Shown here in pieces: positions 17,942 through 25,771 of a DNA stretch of 64,000 nt. How positions within the stretch are numbered: position 1 is the stretch's first letter; every line of letters begins with the position of its first letter. The notes beneath the pieces were generated by a model. The model had not been told where the DNA came from and searched no databases. It saw only the letters and a program-made list of their open reading frames with translations. Made by a program: the position numbers and the translations under genes. The DNA is from Rhodospirillaceae bacterium (lineage in GTDB: Bacteria; Pseudomonadota; Alphaproteobacteria; GCA-2731375), in NCBI GenBank assembly GCA_002731375.1, contig PCBT01000002.1, positions 68,913 to 132,912 of the forward strand. Direction: 5' to 3'.

Positions 17942-17957
17942 CCCTGTTTCAGATTAG

Positions 17958-18611
17958 TTACCCGCGTGCCAGATAGTCGCGCCAGATGTTGAAGTTCAGG
18001 CTGTCGCCCGCCGGCGCGTCCGGGCCCCAGACCTCCCGTGCCGCGAAGCGGACGCTATAGACCGCTTGCGGGCCGCGTGCCTTGGCTTCTCCATCCGCGC
18101 CAGCGACCTCGGGAAAAGTGAAATCTCCCATACGGCGGATGACAACGCCTTGTTTACCGCGCAGAAACAAAGGCAGATGGGCATGGCCGACGGGTTCGAC
18201 GTCACGCACCAGCACCTGATCGCCGACCGTGATATCTTCGTCAGCAGTTTCGCTTACCTGCATCTCAGCCAGCTTGGCATCTAGCTCGTCACGGCTTAAC
18301 AGGCCCTTTTCCACCAGAAGGTTTTCACAGGCTGTTTGCCACAGCACGGCGTAGTTCCTGTTGATGCCTTTGCCGTCACCACTCAGCACGGCCTCTGCCG
18401 CGTCCGCCTCCGCTGCTGTTTGCGTGTAATGTCCCGGCGGCGCGATTTGCACACTGAACTTGTCGACCCATTCGGGCCAGTCATAATGTCCTTGTTCGTG
18501 TAGTTTCATCACTATGGCGATGCTGCGGGCGGCTGCCTGATGAGCGTACTTCTCGCCATCATCGTCCCGGATCAATTGCGCCAGATCCACCTCGTCCCGT
18601 GCTTCACTCAT
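17958..18611 (-). CDS. Nitrile hydratase activator/beta-C-like fusion protein 2
   Basis: This 217-residue protein is the last gene of the nitrile hydratase operon. Residues about 15-50 (SIAIVMKLHEQGHYDWPEWVD) resemble the helical region of nitrile hydratase accessory proteins and the beta subunit N-half. Residues about 115-217 resemble the SH3-like beta C-terminal barrel (VGDQVLVRDVEPVGHAHLPLFLRGKQG ... YSVRFAAREVWG ... LNFNIWRDYL). The Arg of the usual GHTRLPR motif is His here. The start at 18611 has GGAG 8-11 bases upstream, 10 bases after the previous stop. It is paralogous to the next gene upstream. I infer a maturation factor or an extra structural subunit; sequence alone does not decide. 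Confidence 0.8.
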   Translation of the reverse strand: MSEARDEVDLAQLIRDDDGEKYAHQAAARSIAIVMKLHEQGHYDWPEWVDKFSVQIAPPGHYTQTAAEADAAEAVLSGDGKGINRNYAVLWQTACENLLVEKGLLSRDELDAKLAEMQVSETADEDITVGDQVLVRDVEPVGHAHLPLFLRGKQGVVIRRMGDFTFPEVAGADGEAKARGPQAVYSVRFAAREVWGPDAPAGDSLNFNIWRDYLARG

Positions 18612-18621
18612 CACTTGTCTC

Positions 18622-19338
18622 CTAGGCCGATTGCAACTGGTAATCCCAAAGATTGAAGTGAACGTTGTGGCTTCCCTCTCCCCAAATATCGGAAGCCGCG
18701 AAACGTATGCAGTAGACGTGCTGTAGGGTATCGATGTCCGCGTGATCATGAACGTGACCATGAGAATGCCCGTGGCTGATCATTTCAGGGAACATGAACA
18801 GACCCTTGTCACTGTCCACCTCGCCCGTTACGCCTTTCAGGTAGAGGGGCAGATGAGTATGGCCTTCCCGTTTGATGTCGCGCACCGTCACGCGCTGCCC
18901 AGGCTCGAAACGCGACCCTTCGCATTCTGCCTTAGCGAAATCGGCAACCCGTGCCTCAAGTTCGTCCTTGGTTACCAGGTCCATGGCGTCCAGCAACTGT
19001 TCGGCGGCAGCCTGCCAGAGATGATAATAGCTGGCGCCGTCGCTTTCGCATTCGGCCAGAAAGCGGCTGTAGTTGGCGCCTGGGGTATCCGTTTCCGCTG
19101 GATCGTTTGCCGACGTCTCCTTTTCGCCGAAATGTCCCGGCGCCTGGATGTGATAACCCAGATAATCGTCCCATTCGGCCCAGCTATAGTGGCCGTCATT
19201 GTAAAGGGACATCACCATGGCGAAGGTATGGGCCTGCCAAGGTTCCTCGAAGACGGGATCGCCACGATCACGCGGCAAGGCGGCGCCGGCTTGTTGCGCG
19301 GGCACGGTCAGTTTCGGCACCGCCAGCATCTTACGCAT
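18622..19338 (-). CDS. Nitrile hydratase activator/beta-C-like fusion protein 1 with His-rich loop
   Basis: This 238-residue protein starts with DPVFEEPWQAHTFAMVMSL at residues 27-45, typical of nitrile hydratase accessory (P14K-type) proteins, and continues YSWAEWDDYLGYHI. Residues about 145-238 are a beta-C SH3-like barrel ending in VHFNLWDYQL. Between two barrel strands sits a metal-binding-like run, HGHSHGHVHDH, at 189-199. The alpha subunit is of the cobalt type, so a cobalt-loading role is an attractive inference. The barrel's GHTHLPLY replaces the canonical GHTRLPRY Arg. The start overlaps the preceding stop by 8 bases. An ATG three codons in (19329) is an alternative. Confidence 0.82.
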   Translation of the reverse strand: MRKMLAVPKLTVPAQQAGAALPRDRGDPVFEEPWQAHTFAMVMSLYNDGHYSWAEWDDYLGYHIQAPGHFGEKETSANDPAETDTPGANYSRFLAECESDGASYYHLWQAAAEQLLDAMDLVTKDELEARVADFAKAECEGSRFEPGQRVTVRDIKREGHTHLPLYLKGVTGEVDSDKGLFMFPEMISHGHSHGHVHDHADIDTLQHVYCIRFAASDIWGEGSHNVHFNLWDYQLQSA

Positions 19339-19693
19339 CGTCGATGGGCCCTAGATAATCTTCCCAAAGATCGATATTCAGGCTGTCTGTCGTCGGCGCC
19401 CCCGTGCCCCAAAGTTCCTGGGCATTGAAACGCACCGAGTAATTATGTTGCGGCTGATCACCGTCGCCGGCGACCCTGGCATCGGGCAGATGAAAAACAC
19501 CGTTATCGCGTTCAACGACACCTTCCTTTCCCCGCACATAACGGGGCAGGCGGGTATGGCCGGCGGGATTGATGTTGCGCGCCCTGACCCGATCGCCGGG
19601 CTTGAAGCTAGGCTCTATGTCCATTTTCAAGCGCACCGCGCCGGCCTTCTGGTACAGGCGGCTCACAACCTCGAGATCAACTTTTCGTGCCAT
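19331..19693 (-). CDS. Nitrile hydratase beta subunit, stand-alone C-terminal domain
   Basis: This 120-residue protein corresponds to the C-terminal SH3-like barrel of nitrile hydratase beta. The pattern is FKPGDRVRARNINPAGHTRLP, then RYVRGKEGVVERDNGVFHLPD, then YSVRFNAQELWG and LNIDLWEDYL. The Arg residues of GHTRLPRYVRG are kept, unlike in the two fusion proteins. Short split-beta proteins of this type occur in thiocyanate hydrolase and in three-subunit (toyocamycin-type) nitrile hydratases. Its ATG shares one base with the upstream stop (TAATG), so it is co-translated with the beta-N gene. Confidence 0.9.
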   Translation of the reverse strand: MARKVDLEVVSRLYQKAGAVRLKMDIEPSFKPGDRVRARNINPAGHTRLPRYVRGKEGVVERDNGVFHLPDARVAGDGDQPQHNYSVRFNAQELWGTGAPTTDSLNIDLWEDYLGPIDDA

Positions 19694-20001
19694 TATGTCT
19701 CTCCACGCAGATCAGCCAGCCGGGCATTAAATTCTTCCTGTGTGACCACGCCTTTTTCCACCATCAGGGTGATGCTGCCCTCCAGCCAGCGTTCGTAATA
19801 GCTCGAGGTTAGATAGTAGGATGGCTCGATCCGTTCCATTGCATGACGGAATTCGTCAAGGTTGAAATGCATGCCGGCCAGCAAAACACGAGCAAGTGCC
19901 AGGGTACGTCCTTCCCATTCTTCGTGAAAGACGACATCGTCTGATTCCGTCTTGATCGGGCCCAGGCCATGCATGCCGCCCATGTCGTGTACGCCGTTCA
20001 T
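19693..20001 (-). CDS. Nitrile hydratase beta subunit, stand-alone N-terminal domain (copy 2)
   Basis: This 102-residue protein starts with MNGVHDMGGMHGLGPI, the hallmark N-terminus of nitrile hydratase beta. It continues with FHEEWEGRTLALARVLLAG and MERIEPSYYLTSSYYERWL, which keeps the Arg before the YYL helix. It stops after LVEKGVVTQEEFNARLADL, where full-length beta would continue to the barrel. It begins ATGA-coupled to copy 1 and shares a base with the beta-C gene that follows. It can pair with that gene to make a split beta subunit. Confidence 0.92.
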   Translation of the reverse strand: MNGVHDMGGMHGLGPIKTESDDVVFHEEWEGRTLALARVLLAGMHFNLDEFRHAMERIEPSYYLTSSYYERWLEGSITLMVEKGVVTQEEFNARLADLRGET

Positions 20002-20321
20002 GCTTGGCCTCCTTCGTGTTTCGTGCGTAGATCAGCAATCTGGGCGTCGAATTCAGCCTGGCTGAACACGCCTTTTTCAATCAATAATGTCAGGGTGCCT
20101 TCCAGCCAGTGTTCGTAGTAGCTTGAATCCAGATAATGGGCCGGTGCCATGCGTTCGATGGCGTAGCGGAATTCATCGACGCTAAACTGAAAGCCGGCCA
20201 TCGCCGCATTGACCATGCCCATGGTGCGCCGCTCCCACGCTTCATGAAACTGCGGCGCATCCACGGTTTTCATGATCGAGCCGAAGCCATGCATGCCGCC
20301 CATGTCATGTATGCCATTCAT
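19998..20321 (-). CDS. Nitrile hydratase beta subunit, stand-alone N-terminal domain (copy 1)
   Basis: This 107-residue paralogue of the next gene starts MNGIHDMGGMHGFGSI and contains IERMAPAHYLDSSYYEHWL and LIEKGVFSQAEFDAQIADL. It differs at many positions throughout its length, so the duplication is not recent. No matching beta-C domain follows directly. It may share the single beta-C protein or pair with one of the barrel-bearing fusions downstream. It starts 12 bases after the alpha stop and overlaps copy 2 as ATGA. Confidence 0.92.
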   Translation of the reverse strand: MNGIHDMGGMHGFGSIMKTVDAPQFHEAWERRTMGMVNAAMAGFQFSVDEFRYAIERMAPAHYLDSSYYEHWLEGTLTLLIEKGVFSQAEFDAQIADLRTKHEGGQA

Positions 20322-20333
20322 GCTGAAGTCTTT

Positions 20334-20936
20334 CTATCCAGGCGGCGCTACATTCGTGACGCCGATCATGGAATCACGGGTCACCAGCTTGGCCAGGGCC
20401 TCCGTGTCCAGGCCGTCCGTGCCGGCGGGCCGTTCGGGCAGGACCATGTACCGCAGCTCGGCATTGCTGTCCCAGACTCGGACTTCCGTATCGGCAGCGA
20501 TCTCTGTTCCGAATTCCGCCAACACACCGCGTGGGTCGGATGCGGCGCGGGAACGGAAGGGCGCTGATTTATACCAGACGGGGGGCAATCCCAAGGTCGC
20601 CCAGGGGAAACAGGAACATAGTGTACAGACTACCATGTTGTGGACCTGGGGGGTATTTTCGACCACCACCATATCCTCGCCCTGGACCGCCTCAAAGCCC
20701 ATGTCGGCAATTGCGTCGGTGCCGTCCTTCAACAGCCAAGCCTTGTATTTGGGATCGCTCCAAGCCCGCGCTACCACCTGCGCGCCGTTCCAGGGGCCGA
20801 GGCGGTTTTCGAACATATCGATCAGCGCATCAATGGCGTTGCTTTCGACTAAGCCTTTTTCCAAAAGCAGGGATTCCATGGCCTTGACCCGCAAGGCGAC
20901 TTCTGAATCCGGTCCAGGTATGCCGTTTGAGCTCAT
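20334..20936 (-). CDS. nthA: Nitrile hydratase alpha subunit, cobalt type
   Basis: This 200-residue catalytic subunit converts nitriles to amides with a non-corrin metal held by one claw motif. The motif VCTLCSC spans residues 103-109, with ligands C104, C107 and C109. Threonine in CTLC marks cobalt-type enzymes, where iron types have [19 protein letters not shown] near residues 115-130 and an N-terminal helical arm also match. The gamma subunit of thiocyanate hydrolase shares this motif, so thiocyanate is an alternative substrate. I start at the ATG at 20936 (GGGGA upstream) because upstream codons are not family-like. It is first in a six-gene operon. No amidase is visible in the window. 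Confidence 0.93.
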   Translation of the reverse strand: MSSNGIPGPDSEVALRVKAMESLLLEKGLVESNAIDALIDMFENRLGPWNGAQVVARAWSDPKYKAWLLKDGTDAIADMGFEAVQGEDMVVVENTPQVHNMVVCTLCSCFPWATLGLPPVWYKSAPFRSRAASDPRGVLAEFGTEIAADTEVRVWDSNAELRYMVLPERPAGTDGLDTEALAKLVTRDSMIGVTNVAPPG

Positions 20937-21082
20937 GCCATTTCCCCAGGGTTGTTTGTTGTTGCGTGCGAAGGAAGAAACCATGCCATAGGCATAATAT
21001 CATATCAATGTTTGGGGCAATGTCCTGTGGCCTTACGCCAAGCTTGGTATAGTATCGATGCAATCAAAGCGGGGGAACAAGC
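20937..21082. promoter_or_regulatory. Divergent promoter region between nitrile hydratase and Rieske oxygenase genes
   Basis: The 146 bases between the two starts must serve both operons. A TATAGT at 21048-21053, 30 bases before the oxygenase start, could be its -10 element, but I see no matching -35. The shared region makes joint regulation possible. No operator repeat stood out. Confidence 0.35.
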
Positions 21083-22339
21083 ATGACTTTGTCGAGTGTG
21101 AAAGAAATGACCGAGCCTTTGCAATGGCCTGAACCTGGGGTGACGCGGATACCGTATCGGGTCTATTCAGACCCGGAAATCTATGCTCTGGAGCAACGGC
21201 GGATCTTTCGCGGCCCGGTCTGGAATTTCCTCTGTCTCGAAATTGATATTCCCAACCCCGGTGATTACAAGACATCCACGGTCGGCGAGATTCCGGTCAT
21301 CGTGACCCGGGACGAAGACGGCGACATCCACGCCATGGTCAACCGCTGCACCCACAAGGGCGCCTTGGTTTGTCTGAAGGAAAAGGGCAACGCCAAGATG
21401 CTGACCTGCATCTATCATTCCTGGTCCTTTGATATGGCCGGCAAACTAAAGGGCATCGCCTTTCGTAATGGTTTGCAGGGTAAGGGCGGTTTGCCCAAGG
21501 ATTTCGATCCCGATAAGCATGCTCTGGAACTATTGCGGGTCGAAGTATTCTGCGGCCTGGTCTTCGGTACCTTTTCGGAGGCGACGCCGTCGGTTGAGAG
21601 TTTCCTGGGCCAGCCCATGTCCAAGTTCATCCGCCGCAATCTGGGCAAGCCATTGAAGCCCCTGGGCATGCACAGCCAGATCATCCACAATAACTGGAAG
21701 CTGTATGCCGAGAATGTTCGGGATTCCTACCACGCCACCTTGCTGCATACCTTCTATACCACCTTCAAAATCAACCGCTTGGATATGGATGGCGGCATTG
21801 TTCTGGCCGAGGACAAGTGGCATCATATCAGCTATGCCAAGCGCGAGACGTTCGAAGAGGCCGAGGAGTATCAGCGCGATAAAATCCATGCAGCGCAATA
21901 CGATTCTCATCTTGAAGGACCGCATCTGTTGAATGCCTGGAATGAATTCGACGATGGCATCACCCATTCCATTCAGGCAATCTTCCCGAACCTGGCGATC
22001 CAGTTCACCTTGAATTCCTTGGCGGTGCGCTTTTTTGTGCCCCGTGGCGTGGACAAGACGGAGCTGTTCTGGTTCTACGTCGGTTATGAAGACGACGACG
22101 AAGCACAGACGGCGATGCGGGTGATGCAGGGCAATCTGACCGGCGCCGCCGGTTTGGTGTCGTTGGAAGACGGTTGCATCAACGAGTTCGTCCAGCGCGG
22201 CACCCATGGCAGCGAGATGGAAATGGGCCTGGCCGAAATGGGAGGGTGGGAGGTTGAATCCTCCGATGCCTCCCGCGCCACCGAGACGGCGATCCGTGGT
22301 TTCTGGACCGGCTACCGCAAGATCATGGAGTTCAATTGA
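21083..22339 (+). CDS. Rieske-type aromatic-ring hydroxylating oxygenase, alpha subunit
   Basis: This 418-residue large subunit receives electrons at a [2Fe-2S] Rieske centre and activates O2 at a mononuclear iron. Rieske ligands are visible as NRCTHKG near residues 88-94 and CIYHSW near 110-115. The iron site is DSYHATLLH near 214-222 (Asp-x2-His-x4-His), with a later Asp in EDGC as the third ligand. The overall style is like anthranilate/salicylate-type large subunits. The small subunit follows after one base, but no ferredoxin or reductase gene is nearby. The substrate is unknown. Confidence 0.92.
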   Translation: MTLSSVKEMTEPLQWPEPGVTRIPYRVYSDPEIYALEQRRIFRGPVWNFLCLEIDIPNPGDYKTSTVGEIPVIVTRDEDGDIHAMVNRCTHKGALVCLKEKGNAKMLTCIYHSWSFDMAGKLKGIAFRNGLQGKGGLPKDFDPDKHALELLRVEVFCGLVFGTFSEATPSVESFLGQPMSKFIRRNLGKPLKPLGMHSQIIHNNWKLYAENVRDSYHATLLHTFYTTFKINRLDMDGGIVLAEDKWHHISYAKRETFEEAEEYQRDKIHAAQYDSHLEGPHLLNAWNEFDDGITHSIQAIFPNLAIQFTLNSLAVRFFVPRGVDKTELFWFYVGYEDDDEAQTAMRVMQGNLTGAAGLVSLEDGCINEFVQRGTHGSEMEMGLAEMGGWEVESSDASRATETAIRGFWTGYRKIMEFN

Positions 22340-22340
22340 T

Positions 22341-22796
22341 ATGGAGGAAATAGAGGAACTGATCATCGCCTACGCTCATGATATCGATGATAGCAAGCTG
22401 GTCGGCTGGCCGGAATATTTCACCGAGGACGGTACCTATACGGTTCTGACCCGGGAAAATCTGGCCCAAGGCCTGCCCATGGGCATCATGTATTGCCAGG
22501 GCCGTGGCATGATGGCCGACCGTATCAAGGCCATGCAGACTGCTAATATTTTCGAGGCCCATACCTATTGCCATCTGTTGGGCCGCAGTCAAATCAGCGC
22601 CGGGTCCGACGGCCGCTATTCCGCACGAACCAATTTCAATATCACCCGCACCATGCAGGATGGTGCCTCTGAGATGTTCGCGGTGGGTAAGTATCTTGAC
22701 GTGATCGAAATTCAGAACGGCAGGCCGCTGTTCAAGGATCGCAAGGTCGTGTTGGAATCCCGCCGCGTGGATATTCTTTTGGTTTATCCGCTGTAA
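22341..22796 (+). CDS. Aromatic-ring hydroxylating oxygenase, beta subunit
   Basis: This 151-residue NTF2-fold small subunit is structural in alpha3beta3 oxygenases. It begins EEIEELIIAYAHDIDD and contains WPEYFTEDGTYTV near residue 25 and the strand-rich end FKDRKVVLESRRVDIL, both typical of the family. The ATG at 22341 comes one base after the alpha subunit stop; an open frame extends upstream inside the alpha gene but is not family sequence. Stoichiometric coupling with alpha is expected. Confidence 0.9.
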   Translation: MEEIEELIIAYAHDIDDSKLVGWPEYFTEDGTYTVLTRENLAQGLPMGIMYCQGRGMMADRIKAMQTANIFEAHTYCHLLGRSQISAGSDGRYSARTNFNITRTMQDGASEMFAVGKYLDVIEIQNGRPLFKDRKVVLESRRVDILLVYPL

Positions 22797-22806
22797 GGAA
22801 CGAAAG

Positions 22807-23598
22807 ATGTCCAAAGACACCTATTACAAGGACCATTGGGTTGATATCGAGCCTGAGCGATTGGAGCGTTACGAGGCGCAATTCATCCTTGGCAAACGTG
22901 GTGATAAACTGTTGGCGACGGCGGAAATTGCCGTGGGGCAGATCGTGGCCGATTACGGCTGCGGGCCCGGCTATCTATCGGTGGAACTGGCGAACCGGGT
23001 GGGCCCGGAGGGCCATGTGCACGCCTTTGATATCAACGCTGACTTCGTCGAACGCACCAGGAAACGCGTGGCCGATGAAGGCCTGGTCGACCGGGTGACG
23101 GTGACCCATTTGACCACCGATATGGTGCCACTCGACGACGACAGCCTGAACCGTTTAGTGATCAAGAATGTGCTGGTCTATGTGGATGATCCTCTGTCCA
23201 GCCTGCGCGAATTTCGCCGCGTGGTCATGCCGGGCGGAAAGGTGCATGCAATCGACAGTGATTTTTACATGGCGGCGTTTGATCCCATCGACGTGGACGA
23301 TTGGCGCCATGTTCTCGATGCAGGCATCCATGCATTCCGCACCCCGGCGATTGGCCGCAAGATGTATGGCATGGCTTTGGGCGCTGGTTTTACGGAGGTT
23401 GCCGTGGAGGTGGTTTCCGTGCCGGACTCCACCGGCCGCATGCTCAGCTTCATCATCAATACCGCCGGCTACGCACGCGAGGGCGGCAGGCATGACGAGG
23501 AGGTGGTCAGCCGTGTTGTCGAGGTGGCGTCCAAGGCGGTGGAGGACGGCACCTTTTTCGCCCTGAACCCGCAGTTTCTGGTTACGGCGACCGTATAG
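22807..23598 (+). CDS. Class I SAM-dependent methyltransferase
   Basis: This 263-residue Rossmann-fold methyltransferase has SAM motif I as VADYGCGPGYLSVELANRVG near residues 37-56, with the acidic residue after strand 2 in HAFDIN. The post-motif reads VIKNVLVYVDDP near 118-129, followed by the PGGKVHAID turn. The C-terminal third resembles UbiE/Coq5-like enzymes. It follows the oxygenase small subunit by 10 bases. It may methylate a hydroxylated product of that oxygenase, which is inference from position only. Confidence 0.88.
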   Translation: MSKDTYYKDHWVDIEPERLERYEAQFILGKRGDKLLATAEIAVGQIVADYGCGPGYLSVELANRVGPEGHVHAFDINADFVERTRKRVADEGLVDRVTVTHLTTDMVPLDDDSLNRLVIKNVLVYVDDPLSSLREFRRVVMPGGKVHAIDSDFYMAAFDPIDVDDWRHVLDAGIHAFRTPAIGRKMYGMALGAGFTEVAVEVVSVPDSTGRMLSFIINTAGYAREGGRHDEEVVSRVVEVASKAVEDGTFFALNPQFLVTATV

Positions 23599-23670
23599 AA
23601 TATGGCGGTGACGGAACAATGCGCGGAAGACGGACTGATGATCACATTATGACCGGAGCGGTGTGGAAAA

Positions 23671-24050
23671 ATGGCGGATTTTGAAAAAGCGGCCCTGGCG
23701 GTACTGGATGACTATTTCGCGGCTCTGAACGCCCGGATAGCGCGGGCATGCGGGATAGTTTTCATTTTCCCCACTACCGCATCGCGGGCGGTCGCATGCA
23801 GGTGTTCGAGACCGCCGCGGACTACAGCATGAAGGATTTCCATGGCCGCACCGATACGGGTGGCTGGGCCTATACCAAATGGGATTATCGCCACCTGGTG
23901 CACGGCGACGAGACCAAGGTGCACTTCGACGTTCAGTTCACCCGCTACCGTGCCGATGACAGCGTCCTGGGCCAGTTCAAATCCCTCTGGATCGTCACCA
24001 ATCAGGACGGTAAATGGGGCGTTATGGCACGCTCAAGCTATGCGGCTTAG
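23671..24050 (+). pseudogene. SnoaL/NTF2-like protein with a frameshift
   Basis: The ATG at 23671 opens an N-terminus (ADFEKAALAVLDDYFAALNAR) that fits the start of an NTF2-like protein. After the Arg codon at 23734-23736 the family sequence continues one frame over: DSAGMRDSFHFPHYRIAGGRM ... to a stop at 24048-24050. One missing G near 23735 would explain it. The part after the shift (MQVFETAADYSMKDF ... VHFDVQFTRYRADDS) is well kept, so the damage is recent or is a sequencing error. The gene would otherwise belong to the oxygenase/methyltransferase operon. Its end meets the convergent hydantoinase B gene. Confidence 0.7.
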
Positions 24051-25771
24051 CTATCAACGCCATAAATCCGTTTGGCCGCATCCGCGCTGACATAGCCGTT
24101 CTTCAAATCGTCGGCCAGGGCGGCAGGGTCGCGGGCCGAGGCCGGGCCGAAACCGCCCGAGCCGGGAACCTCAAAGATAATCCGGCCCTCCGCCGCGACC
24201 GTGAAGGCGCCTTTGCTGAGCGGATGGCGGATGCCGCCGTCGGGATCTTCCAGGGTGATGCGCATGGGGGAACCTGACTGCCCGCCGGCCAAACCGAACG
24301 GCGCTGATTTGCTGCGTTCGCAACAGACCGCGCCCCGGGTCTGATTGCCCAATACGCGCCAGATCCGCCGGGCGCCGCAACCGCCCCGGTATTGCCCCGC
24401 GCCACCGCTGTCAGCCAGGACGGAATATTCTTCTACCCGCACGGGGAAGCTCATTTCCAGCACCTCTATGGGCGTGTTCATCATGTTCGAGATGCCGGCG
24501 GCGACGCAATTGATGCCGTCCTTCGTGGGCCGGGCGCCGAAACCACCTTTGATACTCTCGTAGCTGACATATGACTCGCCGGTACGGTAATCCACCCCGC
24601 CCAGGGTCAATACGCTGGAGGTGCCCTGTGAACAGGCCATGACCCGCTCTGGCAGAAAGGCGTACAAGGCGCCGAACAACATGTCCGAGACCCGGTGTGA
24701 CATTTCATGATTGGCATAGACCACCGGTGCCGGGAACGATGCATTTACAACAGAGGCTTCTGGCGCGGTCACGTTTATGGCGCGCCAACAGCCGGAGTTG
24801 GGCGGTATCATGCCGTTGGGGTCGACCACCATCTTGACCGCCGTGTAGATCCCCGAGGTGGAGACTGACAGCGGCGCATTCATGGGCCCGGCGACCTGAG
24901 GGTCGGAGCCGGCGAAATCCACCGTTAGACGATCGCCTGATTTAACCGCGTGCATGCGAATGGTGAAGGTTTCGTCCTCGGTCTCGCCCGGTTCCAGAAC
25001 CCCATCGCCATCGCAGAAATCCTCAAAACGGCCTTCGCCATCGGGCAGTTCGGAGAGGAACTTGCGCATCATGGTCTCGGAATAATCCATCACCTCAGCC
25101 ATGATCCGGCGCAGGGTCTCCACGCCATATTTCTCCGCCAGTTCCGATAATCGGGCACTGCCACGGCGGTTGGCCGCGATTTGCGCATTCATGTCGCCTC
25201 GGCGTTCATCAGGCGTACGTACATTGGTGAAAATGATCGCATCCACATCCCGGTTCAGCACACCGGCGGCATACAGGCGCACTGGCGGCAGGCGCAAACC
25301 CTCGCCAAAGACATCCGTGACCGCGCCGTAGCTGCCCGGCGTGGCGCTGCCAACATCCGGCCAATGGGCCCGCACGCAAGCGAAACCAAGCAGCTCGCCC
25401 TTGTGAAAGGACGGCGAGACGATATTCACATCCGGCAGGTGCGAACCACCGAAATAGGGGTCGTTATGGATGAAGACATCGCCGTCCTCGAACGCGCCAA
25501 AGGCCTGGATTACCGCCTTCACCGCATCGGGCATGGAGCCCAGATGGATCGGCAGATCGGGACCTTGCGCGATCATCTCGCCGTCCGCATCGAACAGGCC
25601 GCAGGAATAATCGCCGGCGACTTTCAACAGAGGCGAATAAGCGGTCTTGGCCAGGACGATCTTCATTTCCTCGGCCGCCGCGTACAGGCTGTTTTTGACC
25701 ACTTCGAAGGTGGCGGCGTCAGTCCTAATTGGGGTTCTCATGGAGGGATCCTGGGAGGCTCTATTATCCAT
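24047..25771 (-). CDS. hyuB: Hydantoinase B/oxoprolinase family protein
   Basis: This 574-residue protein partners hydantoinase A in ATP-dependent opening of hydantoin, 5-oxoproline or related rings, or of acetone-type substrates. Family features include EEMKIVLAKTAYSPLLKVAGDYSCGLFD near residues 35-60, the HLGSMPDAV and HNDPYFGGSHLPDV metal-binding segments near 75-115, and the GGGGARRIWRVLG-like glycine-rich stretch toward the C-terminus. The ATG at 25771 has GGAG with 7-base spacing and overlaps the end of hyuA by 8 bases. An in-frame ATG at 25741 is less likely. Confidence 0.9.
   Translation of the reverse strand: MDNRASQDPSMRTPIRTDAATFEVVKNSLYAAAEEMKIVLAKTAYSPLLKVAGDYSCGLFDADGEMIAQGPDLPIHLGSMPDAVKAVIQAFGAFEDGDVFIHNDPYFGGSHLPDVNIVSPSFHKGELLGFACVRAHWPDVGSATPGSYGAVTDVFGEGLRLPPVRLYAAGVLNRDVDAIIFTNVRTPDERRGDMNAQIAANRRGSARLSELAEKYGVETLRRIMAEVMDYSETMMRKFLSELPDGEGRFEDFCDGDGVLEPGETEDETFTIRMHAVKSGDRLTVDFAGSDPQVAGPMNAPLSVSTSGIYTAVKMVVDPNGMIPPNSGCWRAINVTAPEASVVNASFPAPVVYANHEMSHRVSDMLFGALYAFLPERVMACSQGTSSVLTLGGVDYRTGESYVSYESIKGGFGARPTKDGINCVAAGISNMMNTPIEVLEMSFPVRVEEYSVLADSGGAGQYRGGCGARRIWRVLGNQTRGAVCCERSKSAPFGLAGGQSGSPMRITLEDPDGGIRHPLSKGAFTVAAEGRIIFEVPGSGGFGPASARDPAALADDLKNGYVSADAAKRIYGVDS

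Noticed and set aside
17942-17957. Possible fusion between the PLP-NifU gene and the nitrile hydratase operon
   Set aside because: The genes are convergent with separate stops, so there is no shared transcript sense.
20272-20991. Long plus-strand frame opposite the nitrile hydratase alpha gene
   Set aside because: It is a high-GC shadow of a clearly recognisable gene. Its residues are rich in Ser, Pro, Ala and Arg and match no family.
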